A stretch of DNA of 64,000 nucleotides from Acidovorax radicis (GTDB lineage: Bacteria; Pseudomonadota; Gammaproteobacteria; Burkholderiales; Burkholderiaceae_C). The stretch lies in assembly GCF_020510705.1 (NCBI RefSeq), contig NZ_CP075184.1, positions 1,116,001-1,180,000 on the forward strand, read 5' to 3'. The position numbers were made by a program, and so were the translations under genes. The notes under the pieces were generated by a model. The model had not been told where the DNA came from. It saw only the letters and a list, made by a program, of their open reading frames with translations, and ran no database searches. Numbering within the stretch: position 1 is the stretch's first letter; every line of letters begins with the position of its first letter. Below, piece after piece: positions 14,558-22,748 of this stretch.

Positions 14558-16442
14558 CCTGGGTGCTGGCGCTCCTATCGCTCCCCTCAGTGCCTTCCGT
14601 GCCTCCATACCCCGGATACGGCACGTCCGCCGCTGAGATCGCCGCGTGCTCCTGCCGCTCCTTGGCCATCTGCTCGGCCAGCTGGCTGCGGCCTTCGCGG
14701 GCCACGGCGATGTATTTCGCCTGGTCTTTGTGGTGCGGGTACATGCGGTCGGCCAGGGCGATGTTGTGTTTGCGGAAGCGGTCGGTGAAGGTGGTGGCTT
14801 CGGCGGCCGACAGGCCCATCAGCTCCAGCACGGTGTGGGCGCTTTTGAGGCTGGACTCGAACAGCTCGCGCTGCACCAGGGTCACGCCCAGGTCGCGCAG
14901 CTTGTTCCAGTGGGTGATGTCGCGCGCGCGGGCCACGATCTGCAGGTGCGGGAAGTGCTCGCGGGCCAGCTTGGCGATCTTGAGGGACTGCTCGGGGTCG
15001 TCCACCGCCACGACCAGGATGCGGGCGCGCTCGGCGCCCGCGATGCGCAGCAGGTCCAGCCGCGTGGCGTCGCCATAAAAAACGCGGTAGCCAAAGGTGC
15101 GCGCCACCTCCAGCATGTCCACGCTGTGGTCCAGCACGGTGGTGTGGATGCCCTCGGCCAGCAGCACGCGCGAGACGATCTGCCCGTAGCGGCCGAAGCC
15201 CGCGATGATGATGGGCGCCTCTTGCGGCTCGGAGATTTCTTCGGCCTGGGGCGTGATCTTGAGGCGGGCGTAGCGGCGCAGCAGCACGCGGTCCAGCAGC
15301 ACCAGCAGCAGCGGGCTGATCAGCATCGACAGCGCCACGGCGCCGATGAGCAGCGAGGCCGTCTCTGCCGGGAACACGCTGGCACCGGCGGCAGCCTGGA
15401 ACACCACAAACGCAAACTCGCCGCCCTGGGCCAGCAGCAGCGTGAACACCGGGCGCTCCTGGTAGGGGATGTTGACGAGCCGGGCCAACGCGTAGATGAC
15501 GATGGCCTTGGCCGCCAAAAAACCGACCAGGATGGCGGCCATGAGGCCGGGGGAGCGCAGGATCACCCCGAAGTCGATGCTCATGCCCACGGCGATGAAG
15601 AACAGCCCCAGCAGCAGGCCCTTGAAGGGCTCGATGTCGGCCTCCAGTTCGCGCCGGTATTCGCTGTCGGCCAGCAGCACACCGGCCAAAAAGGCACCCA
15701 ACGCCATCGACAGCCCAACGATCACCATCAGATAGGCAATGCCCACCACCAGCAGCAGGGCGGCGGCGGTGAAGACTTCGGGTGTTTTGCTCTTGGCGAT
15801 CCAGCGCAGCACGGGGCGCAGCAGCAGGCGCCCGCCCAGGATGATGGCGGCGATCACGCCGACGATCTTGAGCACCTCCAGCACCATCTCGCTCGGCGTG
15901 TGGCCTGCACCTTCGCCAGCGGCTGCGCCCAGCACGGGCAGCATCGCCAGAATGGGGATGGCCGCCACGTCCTGGAACAGCAGGATGGAGAAACCCGCCT
16001 GCCCGCTTTGCGTGCGCATGAGGTTGCGCTCGGCCAGCGACTGCAGCGCAATCGCCGTGGAAGACAGCGCCAGGCCCAGAGCGCCCACCAGGCTCACGCG
16101 CCAGGGCAGGCCGGCGAGGGCGCCCAGCGCAAACAGCACGGCCGCGCAGCCCAGCACCTGCGCGGTGCCGGTGCCGAAGATGGGGCGGCGCAGCGCCCAC
16201 AGGCGGCTCGGTTGCAGCTCCAGCCCCACCAGAAAGAGCATGAGCACCACACCGAACTCGGCAAAGTGCAGGATGTCCTGCACGTTGCTGACCAGGCCCA
16301 GCCCCCAGGGCCCGATGGCGATGCCCGCCGCGAGGTAGCCAATGATGGCGCCCAGGCCCAGCGCCTTGGCGATAGGCACGGCCAGCACGGCGGCCGTGAG
16401 GTACAGAAAACCGTAGGTGAGCCAGGTGGGGGCGTGTGCCAT
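14535..16442 (-). CDS. CPA2-family monovalent cation:proton antiporter, KefB/KefC-like
   Basis: A 635-residue protein with about 12 membrane helices (residues 1-390; e.g. GLGAIIGYLAAGIAIGPWGL and a LVGLELQPSRLW segment typical of CPA2 exchangers). A cytoplasmic RCK/TrkA-N nucleotide-binding domain follows (PIIIAGFGRYGQIVSRVL, then VFYGDATRLDLL). It resembles glutathione-gated K+ efflux systems KefB/KefC; no kefF or kefG ancillary gene is nearby. The ATG at 16442 is chosen because upstream in-frame starts are only TTG. The final residues DLNKKQP are encoded by a copy of the dispersed repeat, so the native C-terminus may have been replaced or extended. Confidence 0.9.
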   Translation of the reverse strand: MAHAPTWLTYGFLYLTAAVLAVPIAKALGLGAIIGYLAAGIAIGPWGLGLVSNVQDILHFAEFGVVLMLFLVGLELQPSRLWALRRPIFGTGTAQVLGCAAVLFALGALAGLPWRVSLVGALGLALSSTAIALQSLAERNLMRTQSGQAGFSILLFQDVAAIPILAMLPVLGAAAGEGAGHTPSEMVLEVLKIVGVIAAIILGGRLLLRPVLRWIAKSKTPEVFTAAALLLVVGIAYLMVIVGLSMALGAFLAGVLLADSEYRRELEADIEPFKGLLLGLFFIAVGMSIDFGVILRSPGLMAAILVGFLAAKAIVIYALARLVNIPYQERPVFTLLLAQGGEFAFVVFQAAAGASVFPAETASLLIGAVALSMLISPLLLVLLDRVLLRRYARLKITPQAEEISEPQEAPIIIAGFGRYGQIVSRVLLAEGIHTTVLDHSVDMLEVARTFGYRVFYGDATRLDLLRIAGAERARILVVAVDDPEQSLKIAKLAREHFPHLQIVARARDITHWNKLRDLGVTLVQRELFESSLKSAHTVLELMGLSAAEATTFTDRFRKHNIALADRMYPHHKDQAKYIAVAREGRSQLAEQMAKERQEHAAISAADVPYPGYGGTEGTEGSDRSASTQDLNKKQP

Positions 16443-16579
16443 GGGAGATGGGTGCAATCAGGTGTGGACGTCAAACGGTGCAGGCGGGGCGCTGCGATGG
16501 AACTGAAAACCGACGGGGCCTACGGATTTTGGCACTGCGGCGATGTCTTGGGCCAAGCATGGCGTTGGTGAGTGATGCA

Positions 16580-16635
16580 TGCTATTTATTGAATAGCTTG
16601 CAAGGCATGATTGTTAGGCGCTGGCGGCCATTTCT
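16580..16635 (+). repeat. palindromic repeat copy 4, degenerate
   Basis: A decayed copy with GCTATTTATTGAATAGCTTG, then AGGCGCTGGCGGCCATTT. The first arm (GCGCTT) is lost, so the hairpin is weak. It lies in the divergent gap between the KefB-like and LysE-family genes. Confidence 0.5.
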
Positions 16636-16706
16636 GCGGATGTTTTGGCTGGCACCATCGGGCGTTGCTAAGATTCAGCCCCTCTTGGCTTGTGGCGGTG
16701 TACCCC

Positions 16707-17345
16707 ATGGATTTGCATACCTGGCTGGCTTTTTTTGCGGCGTCGTGCCTGATCGCGGTGTCGCCAGGCTCTGGCGCCGTGTTGTCGATGAGCCATGGCC
16801 TTTCTTATGGGGTGCGCAAGACCGGCGCCACCATCCTGGGTCTGCAACTGGGGCTGTTGCTGATTCTGGTCATCGCGGGCGCGGGGGTGGGCTCGCTCCT
16901 GCTGGCTTCCGAGGTGGCTTTCAGCGTGGTGAAGGTGCTGGGCGCCTGCTATCTGATCTATGTCGGTTTCAGCCAGTGGCGTGCCGGGGCTGCATCGCCG
17001 ATGCATGGCGACGAGGCCACGCCCCCCGGCCCTTGGCAAAAGCGCTGCCTCACGGGGTTTCTGACCAATGCCACCAACCCCAAGGGCATCATCTTCATGG
17101 TGGCCGTGTTGCCCCAGTTCATGACCGATAACCGCCCGCTGTGGACGCAACTGCTGGTGATGGCCGCCACCACGGTGACGGTGGACGTGGTGGTGATGCA
17201 TGGCTACGCTTTTGGTGCCAGCGCGCTGCGCCGCCTCATGCGCAGCGCAAAAGCGGTGCAGGCGCAAAACCGCGTCTTTGGCGGTTTGCTGATGGCGGTG
17301 GGTGCCGGGCTGTTTTTCGTGAAACGCGGCGGGCAGCATGCCTGA
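16707..17345 (+). CDS. LysE family amino-acid exporter
   Basis: A 212-residue inner-membrane protein with six predicted helices, matching the LysE/RhtB exporter family: SPGSGAVLSMSHGLSYGVRKT near the start, then LKVLG-type YLIYVGFSQWR, FLTNATNPKGIIFMVAVLPQF and a C-terminal GLLMAVGAGLFF helix. These proteins export amino acids or related metabolites by proton antiport. The ATG at 16707 gives the typical family start (MDLHTWLAFFAASC). It stands alone between two repeat copies. Confidence 0.9.
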   Translation: MDLHTWLAFFAASCLIAVSPGSGAVLSMSHGLSYGVRKTGATILGLQLGLLLILVIAGAGVGSLLLASEVAFSVVKVLGACYLIYVGFSQWRAGAASPMHGDEATPPGPWQKRCLTGFLTNATNPKGIIFMVAVLPQFMTDNRPLWTQLLVMAATTVTVDVVVMHGYAFGASALRRLMRSAKAVQAQNRVFGGLLMAVGAGLFFVKRGGQHA

Positions 17346-17356
17346 TGCCGTGAAAA

Positions 17357-17420
17357 TGCTTTGATTTTGATAGCTGGTGGCGCTTATCCATAAAGTGCTA
17401 GAGCCTGATTTTGCTTGTAT
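17357..17420 (+). repeat. palindromic repeat copy 5
   Basis: Contains GATTTTGATAGCTGGTGG, CGCTTATCCATAAAGTGCTA and GAGCCTGATTTTGCTTGTAT in family order. It lies between the LysE-family stop and the ParA start on the same strand and ends 20 bp before the ParA ribosome binding site. Confidence 0.85.
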
Positions 17421-17453
17421 TTGCATAGACGCGCAGATTCCAAGGAGGTTGTC

Positions 17454-18071
17454 ATGCCAGTCGTTGTTGTCGCCAATCCGAAGGGCGGCGTGGGCAAGTC
17501 CACGCTGTCCACCAACATCGCGGGGTATTACGCCAGCCAGGGGCATCCCGTGATCCTGGGCGACACCGATCGGCAGGAGTCCGCCAGGCTCTGGCTGGGG
17601 CTGCGTCCGCCGGCAGCGCGCCCCATCGGCGCCTGGGATGCCAGCTCGGACCTGATCAGCCGCCCGCCCAAGGGCACCACGCATGCGGTGCTCGATACAC
17701 CCGCAGGCCTGCACGGCTGGCGCTTGAACGACGTGCTCAAGCTCGCCGACAAGATCATCGTGCCGCTGCAGCCCAGCGTGTTCGACATCTTTGCCACGCG
17801 CGCCTTTCTGGACCAGTTGGCCGAACACCGCCATGCGGCAGGCGTGCAGGTGGGCATCGTGGGCATGCGCGTGGACGTGCGCACCAAGGCTGCCGAGCAG
17901 TTGCACCACTTTGTGGACAGCCTGGGGTTTCCGGTGCTGGGGTATCTGCGCGATACGCAGAACTACATCCACCTGGCGGCGCACGGCCTCACACTGTTCG
18001 ATGTGGCGCCGGGCCGTGTGGCGCGCGATCTGGAGCAATGGCAGGGGATCTGTGCATGGCTCAACGCCTGA
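17454..18071 (+). CDS. orphan ParA/MinD-family ATPase
   Basis: A 205-residue deviant Walker A ATPase with KGGVGKST at residues 10-17, a Walker A' aspartate in GDTDRQ, and VLDTPAG as Walker B. The length is short for chromosomal ParA (about 260 aa), with no DNA-binding N-terminal domain, and resembles small orphan ParA proteins that position cargo. There is no ParB gene or parS-like site next to it. AAGGAGG at 17442-17448 is a strong ribosome binding site and fixes the start. The cargo is unknown. Confidence 0.85.
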   Translation: MPVVVVANPKGGVGKSTLSTNIAGYYASQGHPVILGDTDRQESARLWLGLRPPAARPIGAWDASSDLISRPPKGTTHAVLDTPAGLHGWRLNDVLKLADKIIVPLQPSVFDIFATRAFLDQLAEHRHAAGVQVGIVGMRVDVRTKAAEQLHHFVDSLGFPVLGYLRDTQNYIHLAAHGLTLFDVAPGRVARDLEQWQGICAWLNA

Positions 18072-18142
18072 CAGGTCGCTGAGGGAAAACACCTGTCCCG
18101 CGCCAGACAAGGCGCGTGGGGGGGCAACGCTACATTGCCTGG

Positions 18143-18607
18143 ATGAAAATCTTCCGCTCTTACTCCGAAGTCAGCGCCTGTGTGGGCCAGGAGGTCGCCG
18201 TGACCGACTGGATCACAATCACGCAGGAACAGGTCAATCTGTTTGCCCAGGCCACGGGCGATCATCAGTGGATCCATGTGGACCCTGAGCGCGCCAAGGC
18301 CGGGCCGTTTGGCACGCCCATCGCACATGGCTTTCTCACACTGTCGCTGATCCCGCAGTTCTTCGAGACGGGCCTGACCATCGAGGGCGCGCGCATGGGC
18401 GTGAACTATGGGCTCAACAAGGTGCGCTTTACGGCGCCGGTGCCCGTGGGCAGCCGCTTGCGCGCACGCCTGACGCTGCAAGCTGCCGAGCCCGTGGCGC
18501 CCGACGGCATGCAGATGACCTGGCTGGTGACGGTGGAGCGTGAGGGCAGCGACAAGCCCGTGTGCGTGGCCGAATCGCTGGCCCGCAACTTCGGCGCGGC
18601 GCTTTAA
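18143..18607 (+). CDS. MaoC family dehydratase
   Basis: A 154-residue hotdog-fold hydratase. The R-hydratase signature is visible: FAQATGDHQWIHVDPERAK with the catalytic Asp/His, then GTPIAHGFLTLSLIP. Enzymes of this type hydrate (2E)-enoyl-CoA to (R)-3-hydroxyacyl-CoA and feed PHA synthesis or fatty-acid metabolism. The ATG at 18143 gives the family start (MKIFRSYSEVSACVGQ). A strong bidirectional terminator follows. Confidence 0.88.
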   Translation: MKIFRSYSEVSACVGQEVAVTDWITITQEQVNLFAQATGDHQWIHVDPERAKAGPFGTPIAHGFLTLSLIPQFFETGLTIEGARMGVNYGLNKVRFTAPVPVGSRLRARLTLQAAEPVAPDGMQMTWLVTVEREGSDKPVCVAESLARNFGAAL

Positions 18608-18664
18608 GCAGCACCTCTCTGGCGCCGCACAACGGGGGCGCGCACGCTGCGCAGGTTCTTAACG

Positions 18665-18700
18665 ACAAAAGCCCGCAGACATGGGTCTGCGGGCTTTTGT
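18665..18700. terminator. bidirectional intrinsic terminator
   Basis: ACAAAAGCCCGCAGAC pairs perfectly with GTCTGCGGGCTTTTGT across a 4-nt loop. The A and T stretches give a U-tail on either strand. It separates the convergent MaoC (+) and DUF4148 (-) genes. Confidence 0.92.
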
Positions 18701-18753
18701 GTCAGGAGCCCCTGATCGGGGCACGGCGTAGCAATGCTGCGCCGAAGGGGCGA

Positions 18754-19074
18754 TCAGTTGTTGCCGTTGGCGGTTTCGCCGGCGCGGGCTGCAGCCACGG
18801 CCTGTGCACGCACTTCGGCACGGGTCACCGTGGTGGTGGACTGGCCAGACAGTGCCAGCGGTGCGGGCACGTCATACCATTCGCCGCCTTGGGGCAGGGT
18901 GCCATTTTGGCGGGCGCTAACCAGTTCGGCGATCACGGCTTCGCGGGTGAGTGTGCTGGGTGCGGATTGCAGCGAAGGGTAGATGGAGGCATCGCCGTTG
19001 TTCGATTGGGCATTGGCAGCGAATGCGCTCAGTGCGAGGGCGGCGACAGTAGCGAGAGTGCGATAGTTGGTCAT
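18754..19074 (-). CDS. DUF4148 domain protein, exported
   Basis: A 106-residue small secreted protein with a clear signal peptide (MTNYRTLATVAALALSAFAA, cleavage after ANA near residue 22) and a DUF4148-type mature region (TREAVIAELVSARQNGTLPQ, TRAEVRAQAVAAARAGE). DUF4148 proteins are abundant and multi-copy in Burkholderiales; their function is unknown, with a periplasmic location expected. It is divergent from a LysR gene across a 219-bp AT-rich gap. Confidence 0.85.
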   Translation of the reverse strand: MTNYRTLATVAALALSAFAANAQSNNGDASIYPSLQSAPSTLTREAVIAELVSARQNGTLPQGGEWYDVPAPLALSGQSTTTVTRAEVRAQAVAAARAGETANGNN

Positions 19075-19293
19075 GGTCGTATCTTTCAGATCAATGGTTG
19101 GGTTCAATCCGGGCAAGGCGGGTCTTCTGTTACAGCCTGTCTTGTCCTGCCTCGGTGAGTGCCCGGTGGGGTGTCGCTCATCGATGGGTTGAACTGTACC
19201 GAGGGTTATCCCTTTGAAAAATAGCATCCTTGGCAATGAATAATTCACAAAACAGAAATAATCCAACCAGTGGTCAAAACATAATTTCCCCAA

Positions 19294-20274
19294 ATGGATA
19301 GGCTTCTGACCATGCGTGTGTTCCAGGCCGTCGTTGACGAAGGCGGCTTTGCCGCTGCCGCACGGTGGCTTGAACTCTCGCCCCCCGTGGTGACGCGGCT
19401 GGTGGCGGACCTGGAGCAGCACCTGGGCACGCGGCTGCTGCAGCGCACCACGCGCAAGCTGGCCCTGACCGAGGCGGGCGATGCCTATCTGGCGCGGGTG
19501 CGCAGCATCCTGCATGAGATTGAAGACGCTGAAGCGGCTGCTGCGGCCAGCACGCGGGACTTGCGCGGCACCATCCGCATCGTGGCGTCGCCGGTGCTGG
19601 CCACCAACTTCCTGGCGCCGCTGCTCGGCGACTGGCACGCACTGCACCCCCGGCTGATGCTGGACATCGACATCGATGCCTATGCTTCTGGCCGGGTGGA
19701 CGAGTTTGATGTGACCTTCATGGTGGCGGCCGAGAACTTTGACGCCAACATCGTCGCCCGCCCCTTGATGCAGGGCGAATCCATCGTGGTGGCGGCCCCT
19801 GGTTACTTGGCGCGCAAGGGCTTGCCATTGCCTGAGCAGCCCCAAGACCTGCTGCAGCACGACTACCTGCGCGATTCGGGCATGGCGGCGCGGAACCATC
19901 CTGGGTTGGGCCGCAAGCTGCGGCTGTTACCCGTGGATGGGCAGCAGCCACCCCAAGAGCTGGATATGCCGTCGGTGGTGTTGCAGTCGATCAGCACGGA
20001 GGTGCTGCTGCGCGCTGCGGTGGATGGCATGGGTGTGGCCGTGGCGCCGCGCCTGCTGGCGCGTGAGCACCTGGCGCGGGGCGAGCTGGTGCAGTTGCTG
20101 CCGGGCTGGATTTACGCACGCTACACCGTGTATGCCGCATTGCCTTCGGGCCGCATGCTGCCCGCGCGCACCAAGGTGTTTCTGGACTTTTTGAGCGAGC
20201 AGGTGCGCAAAACGATGGCCTTGCGCCAACAGATCGCGTGTGGCCCGGGCTTGCCTGCTGGCGATGCCGCATAG
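19294..20274 (+). CDS. LysR family transcriptional regulator
   Basis: A 326-residue LysR regulator with the N-terminal HTH (MDRLLTMRVFQAVVDEGGFA, LGTRLLQRTTRKLALTEAG) and effector domain (LRGTIRIVASPVLATNFLAP). It is divergent to DUF4148. The 219-bp gap (19075-19293) is AT-rich and holds an imperfect dyad AATAATTC / GAAATAATC near 19225-19265 that may be a binding site. The C-terminus is slightly longer than usual. The target is inferred from position only. Confidence 0.88.
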   Translation: MDRLLTMRVFQAVVDEGGFAAAARWLELSPPVVTRLVADLEQHLGTRLLQRTTRKLALTEAGDAYLARVRSILHEIEDAEAAAAASTRDLRGTIRIVASPVLATNFLAPLLGDWHALHPRLMLDIDIDAYASGRVDEFDVTFMVAAENFDANIVARPLMQGESIVVAAPGYLARKGLPLPEQPQDLLQHDYLRDSGMAARNHPGLGRKLRLLPVDGQQPPQELDMPSVVLQSISTEVLLRAAVDGMGVAVAPRLLAREHLARGELVQLLPGWIYARYTVYAALPSGRMLPARTKVFLDFLSEQVRKTMALRQQIACGPGLPAGDAA

Positions 20275-20310
20275 TGCGGCCTCTGGCCATTGTCAGGATG
20301 CGTCTGCGTC

Positions 20311-20793
20311 TTAATGCCCCTGAACCTGGGGCATCGCAAACTGGTTTTGCCGCCAGGCTTCGAAGACCGTCACGGCGACGGCATTCGACAGGTTGAGGCT
20401 GCGCTGGTTGGGTACCATGGGTAAACGCAGTCGCTGGGCGGGCGGAAAGGTGTCGCGCAGCTCGGGTGGCAGTCCGCGTGTTTCGGCGCCAAACACCAGC
20501 CAGTCGCCGGGCAGGAAGCCATTGGAGTGCACGGGCTGGGAGCCATGGGTGGTCATGGCAAACATGCGGGCCGGGTCGGGCTGGGCATTGCGCAAAAAGG
20601 CCGTCCAGCCTGCGTGGCGCTGCACCTTCGCGTATTCGTGGTAGTCCAGCCCCGCGCGCCGCATCTGCCGGTCTTCCATGGAGAAGCCCAGGGGCTCAAT
20701 CAGATGCAGCTGGCTGCCGGTGTTGGCCGCCAGGCGGATCACATTGCCTGTGTTGGGCGGGATTTCGGGCTCGACGAGAACAATGTGGAACAT
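20311..20793 (-). CDS. trmL: tRNA (cytidine(34)-2'-O)-methyltransferase TrmL
   Basis: A 160-residue SPOUT-class methyltransferase that methylates the wobble ribose of tRNA-Leu species. All three SPOUT motifs are present: EPEIPPNTGNVIRLAANTG at the start, VFGAETRGLPPEL in the middle and QRSLNLSNAVAVTVFEAWRQ at the knot. The length fits TrmL (about 157 aa). The ATG at 20793 starts the conserved MFHIVLVEPE. It is adjacent to comF on the same strand but with a 132-bp gap. Confidence 0.92.
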   Translation of the reverse strand: MFHIVLVEPEIPPNTGNVIRLAANTGSQLHLIEPLGFSMEDRQMRRAGLDYHEYAKVQRHAGWTAFLRNAQPDPARMFAMTTHGSQPVHSNGFLPGDWLVFGAETRGLPPELRDTFPPAQRLRLPMVPNQRSLNLSNAVAVTVFEAWRQNQFAMPQVQGH

Positions 20794-20925
20794 GCAGGCT
20801 ATTGTCATCGCACCGGTTGTTCTTCACGCAACCACGCGTAAACAAAAGTGTCCTGGCGTTAACCGTGGCGTTGGGGGCGGCGCGGCGCGTGGGCGCTTTT
20901 TGCGCAAAGCGCCGGTGTATGGCGC

Positions 20926-21657
20926 TCAACCTGTGCCATCGACGGCCGTGCGTGCCAGTACCACCACCGTGACTTGCGCCACCCCCGCCTCGCGCAAGGC
21001 CTGGGTCGCCGCATGCGCGGTCGCGCCGGTGGTCATGACATCGTCGAGCAGCAAGACATGCTGGCCGCGCAGGGCGGCTGCCCGTGCGGGTTCCACCGCG
21101 AAGGCGCCGTGCAGATTGCGCAGCCGCTGTGCGCGCGGCAGACTGCTTTGCGCTTCGGTGGCATGCAGGCGCAGCAGGGTGTGTGGGTCGGCTTTGTGGG
21201 CGGCCAGGTGGTGTGCCAGCAAGGCAGATTGGTTGAAACCCCGCGCACGCAACCGGTCGGTGGACAGCGGCACGGGCAGCAGCCGGTCTGCCGCCTCGAT
21301 GGCGGGCTCTACCCAAGGGGTGCTGCGCAGCACGACAGACAGCGTGCGGGCCAGCCCTGGGTCCGCTCGGAACTTGAAGTCCGCCAGCACATCGGCCCAT
21401 GGGAAGGCGTAGTCCACGGCCGCCAGGCAAGCGTCGAAGCTCGGCGGCTTGCGCAGACAGGCTCCGCATACCGCCACGCCCGAAGGCACGTGCAGCGCGC
21501 AGCGCTGGCAACGGGCGGTCGGCTGTGCGAAACGCGCCACGCAGGCATTGCAGATCCGCTGCGATGGCCAGGCATGGCAGACAGAGCACTGGCTGGGAAC
21601 GCGGCCCGCCACAGCATGCATCCAGCGCGAAATCCTTGGCAAACCGTTGAAAAGCAT
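20926..21657 (-). CDS. ComF family protein (phosphoribosyltransferase domain)
   Basis: A 243-residue protein with an N-terminal zinc-finger-like region rich in Cys (CSVCHAW, ICNACV, CQRC, CGAC) and a C-terminal PRTase fold marked by VLLLDDVMTTGAT. It also has the LPVPLSTDRLRARGFNQS signature of ComF/GntX proteins, which are linked to DNA uptake and metabolism of extracellular DNA. The ATG at 21657 overlaps head-to-head with an ATG of the divergent frame; an internal start at 21621 is also possible. Confidence 0.88.
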   Translation of the reverse strand: MLFNGLPRISRWMHAVAGRVPSQCSVCHAWPSQRICNACVARFAQPTARCQRCALHVPSGVAVCGACLRKPPSFDACLAAVDYAFPWADVLADFKFRADPGLARTLSVVLRSTPWVEPAIEAADRLLPVPLSTDRLRARGFNQSALLAHHLAAHKADPHTLLRLHATEAQSSLPRAQRLRNLHGAFAVEPARAAALRGQHVLLLDDVMTTGATAHAATQALREAGVAQVTVVVLARTAVDGTG

Positions 21658-21670
21658 GAATCAATATACT
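21636..21670 (+). promoter_or_regulatory. possible promoter for the BioC-like gene
   Basis: TATACT at 21665-21670 is a good -10 hexamer, with TTGGCA (21636-21641) or TTGAAA (21647-21652) upstream but at non-ideal spacing. If used, transcription would start near 21677. This favours the ATG at 21692 over 21656 as the start of the methyltransferase. Confidence 0.35.
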
Positions 21671-21691
21671 CGCGCGTCCTTGTGTATTGCC

Positions 21692-22594
21692 ATGTCCTCT
21701 GAGCACCCTCCCACCGTTGATCCTGTTGCTGCGGCCCGTTGGCACGCTGCTGCCCCTGTTTTGTCACCCTGGCTCCACGAGGAGGTGGCTCGGCGCATGG
21801 AGGACCGTTTGCAGTGGTTGCGACAGGCGCCAGATGCTTGGTGCCATTGGGATGCTGTGCGGGGCGGGCTGCAGGCGCATGCGCTTGTGAGTGCTCGCTA
21901 TCCAGGTGCAAGGTCTCAAGTTTTCGAGACCGCTGCGCGGTGTGAATCCTTGGCCCGCCAGTCGCTTGCAACGCCGTGGTGGAAGCCGGCCCGCTGGACG
22001 GGAGGCAGTGTGCAGTTTGGGCCGCCTGCCGACGCCAGTGCGCAAATGCTCTGGGCCAATATGGCGTTGCACATGGCGGCAGATCCGCAGGCCTTGATCG
22101 GGCAGTGGCATCGCGCCTTGGCGGTAGACGGCTATTTGATGTTTTCGTGCCTCGGGCCCGATACGCTGCAGGAGCTCCATGCGGTCTATGCCGCGCTGGG
22201 GTGGCCTCCTGCGGGCCATGCATTCACCGACATGCACGATTGGGGTGACATGCTGCTGCACGCAGGGTTTGCCGAGCCGGTCATGGACATGGAGCGCATC
22301 ACCCTCACGTTTGCCACGCCCGAGCGCCTCGTCCAGGAGCTGCGTGAGCTCGGCTGCAATCTGCACCCTGATCGCTTTCCCTCATTGCGCGGCCGGCGTT
22401 GGCGAGACATGCTCTACCAGGCGTTGGGCGATCACTTGGCCAGCTCGCAGCACGGGGGTCAGTTGGCACTGACGTTTGAGATCATTTATGGCCACGCTTT
22501 CAAGCCAGCGCCGCGTGTCCGTGTGAGCTCCAGCAGTGCCGTTTCGCTACAAGACATGCGCACCATGTTGCGCAATGGCGGAAAAGAAGGTTAG
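21692..22594 (+). CDS. BioC-like class I methyltransferase with degenerate SAM motif
   Basis: A 300-residue protein resembling betaproteobacterial BioC (malonyl-ACP O-methyltransferase of biotin synthesis): VDPVAAARWHAAAP at the start, EEVARRMEDRLQWLRQ, then LWANMALHMAADPQALI-type motif IV and GYLMFSCLGPDTLQELHAVY. The glycine-rich SAM motif I (usually D-x-G-x-G-x-G) is replaced by WDAVRGGLQAHALVSARYPG, so SAM binding may be altered. The start at 21692 is preferred over 21656 because of the upstream -10 element. No other bio genes are in the window. Confidence 0.75.
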   Translation: MSSEHPPTVDPVAAARWHAAAPVLSPWLHEEVARRMEDRLQWLRQAPDAWCHWDAVRGGLQAHALVSARYPGARSQVFETAARCESLARQSLATPWWKPARWTGGSVQFGPPADASAQMLWANMALHMAADPQALIGQWHRALAVDGYLMFSCLGPDTLQELHAVYAALGWPPAGHAFTDMHDWGDMLLHAGFAEPVMDMERITLTFATPERLVQELRELGCNLHPDRFPSLRGRRWRDMLYQALGDHLASSQHGGQLALTFEIIYGHAFKPAPRVRVSSSSAVSLQDMRTMLRNGGKEG

Positions 22595-22611
22595 CCTGTA
22601 ACTCTCTGTCA

Positions 22612-22638
22612 ATGACATAGAACAAGGCACGCTACAAT
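22612..22638 (+). promoter_or_regulatory. possible promoter upstream of the cytochrome oxidase locus
   Basis: ATGACA (22612-22617) and TACAAT (22633-22638) are spaced 15 bp apart, about 110 bp upstream of the DUF2244 gene. The gap 22595-22748 otherwise shows no gene. The match is moderate and the role is inferred from position. Confidence 0.4.
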
Positions 22639-22748
22639 TGTTGGCTATAGGGATTTCGGGCATCTTCCCGCGCAAATTTGCAGGCCGCCCCGTTGTGCCA
22701 GCGGCACGAAACGCGGGGCAACCTGCGGTCTTGTGAGCATGACCGGTG

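Noticed and set aside
14646..16571. 641-codon open frame on the + strand, His/Gln-rich
   Set aside because: Antisense to the KefB-like gene; low-complexity composition typical of a shadow frame.
18754..19899. 381-codon version of the DUF4148 gene
   Set aside because: The extension has no family similarity and lies antisense to the LysR gene; the signal peptide begins at 19074.
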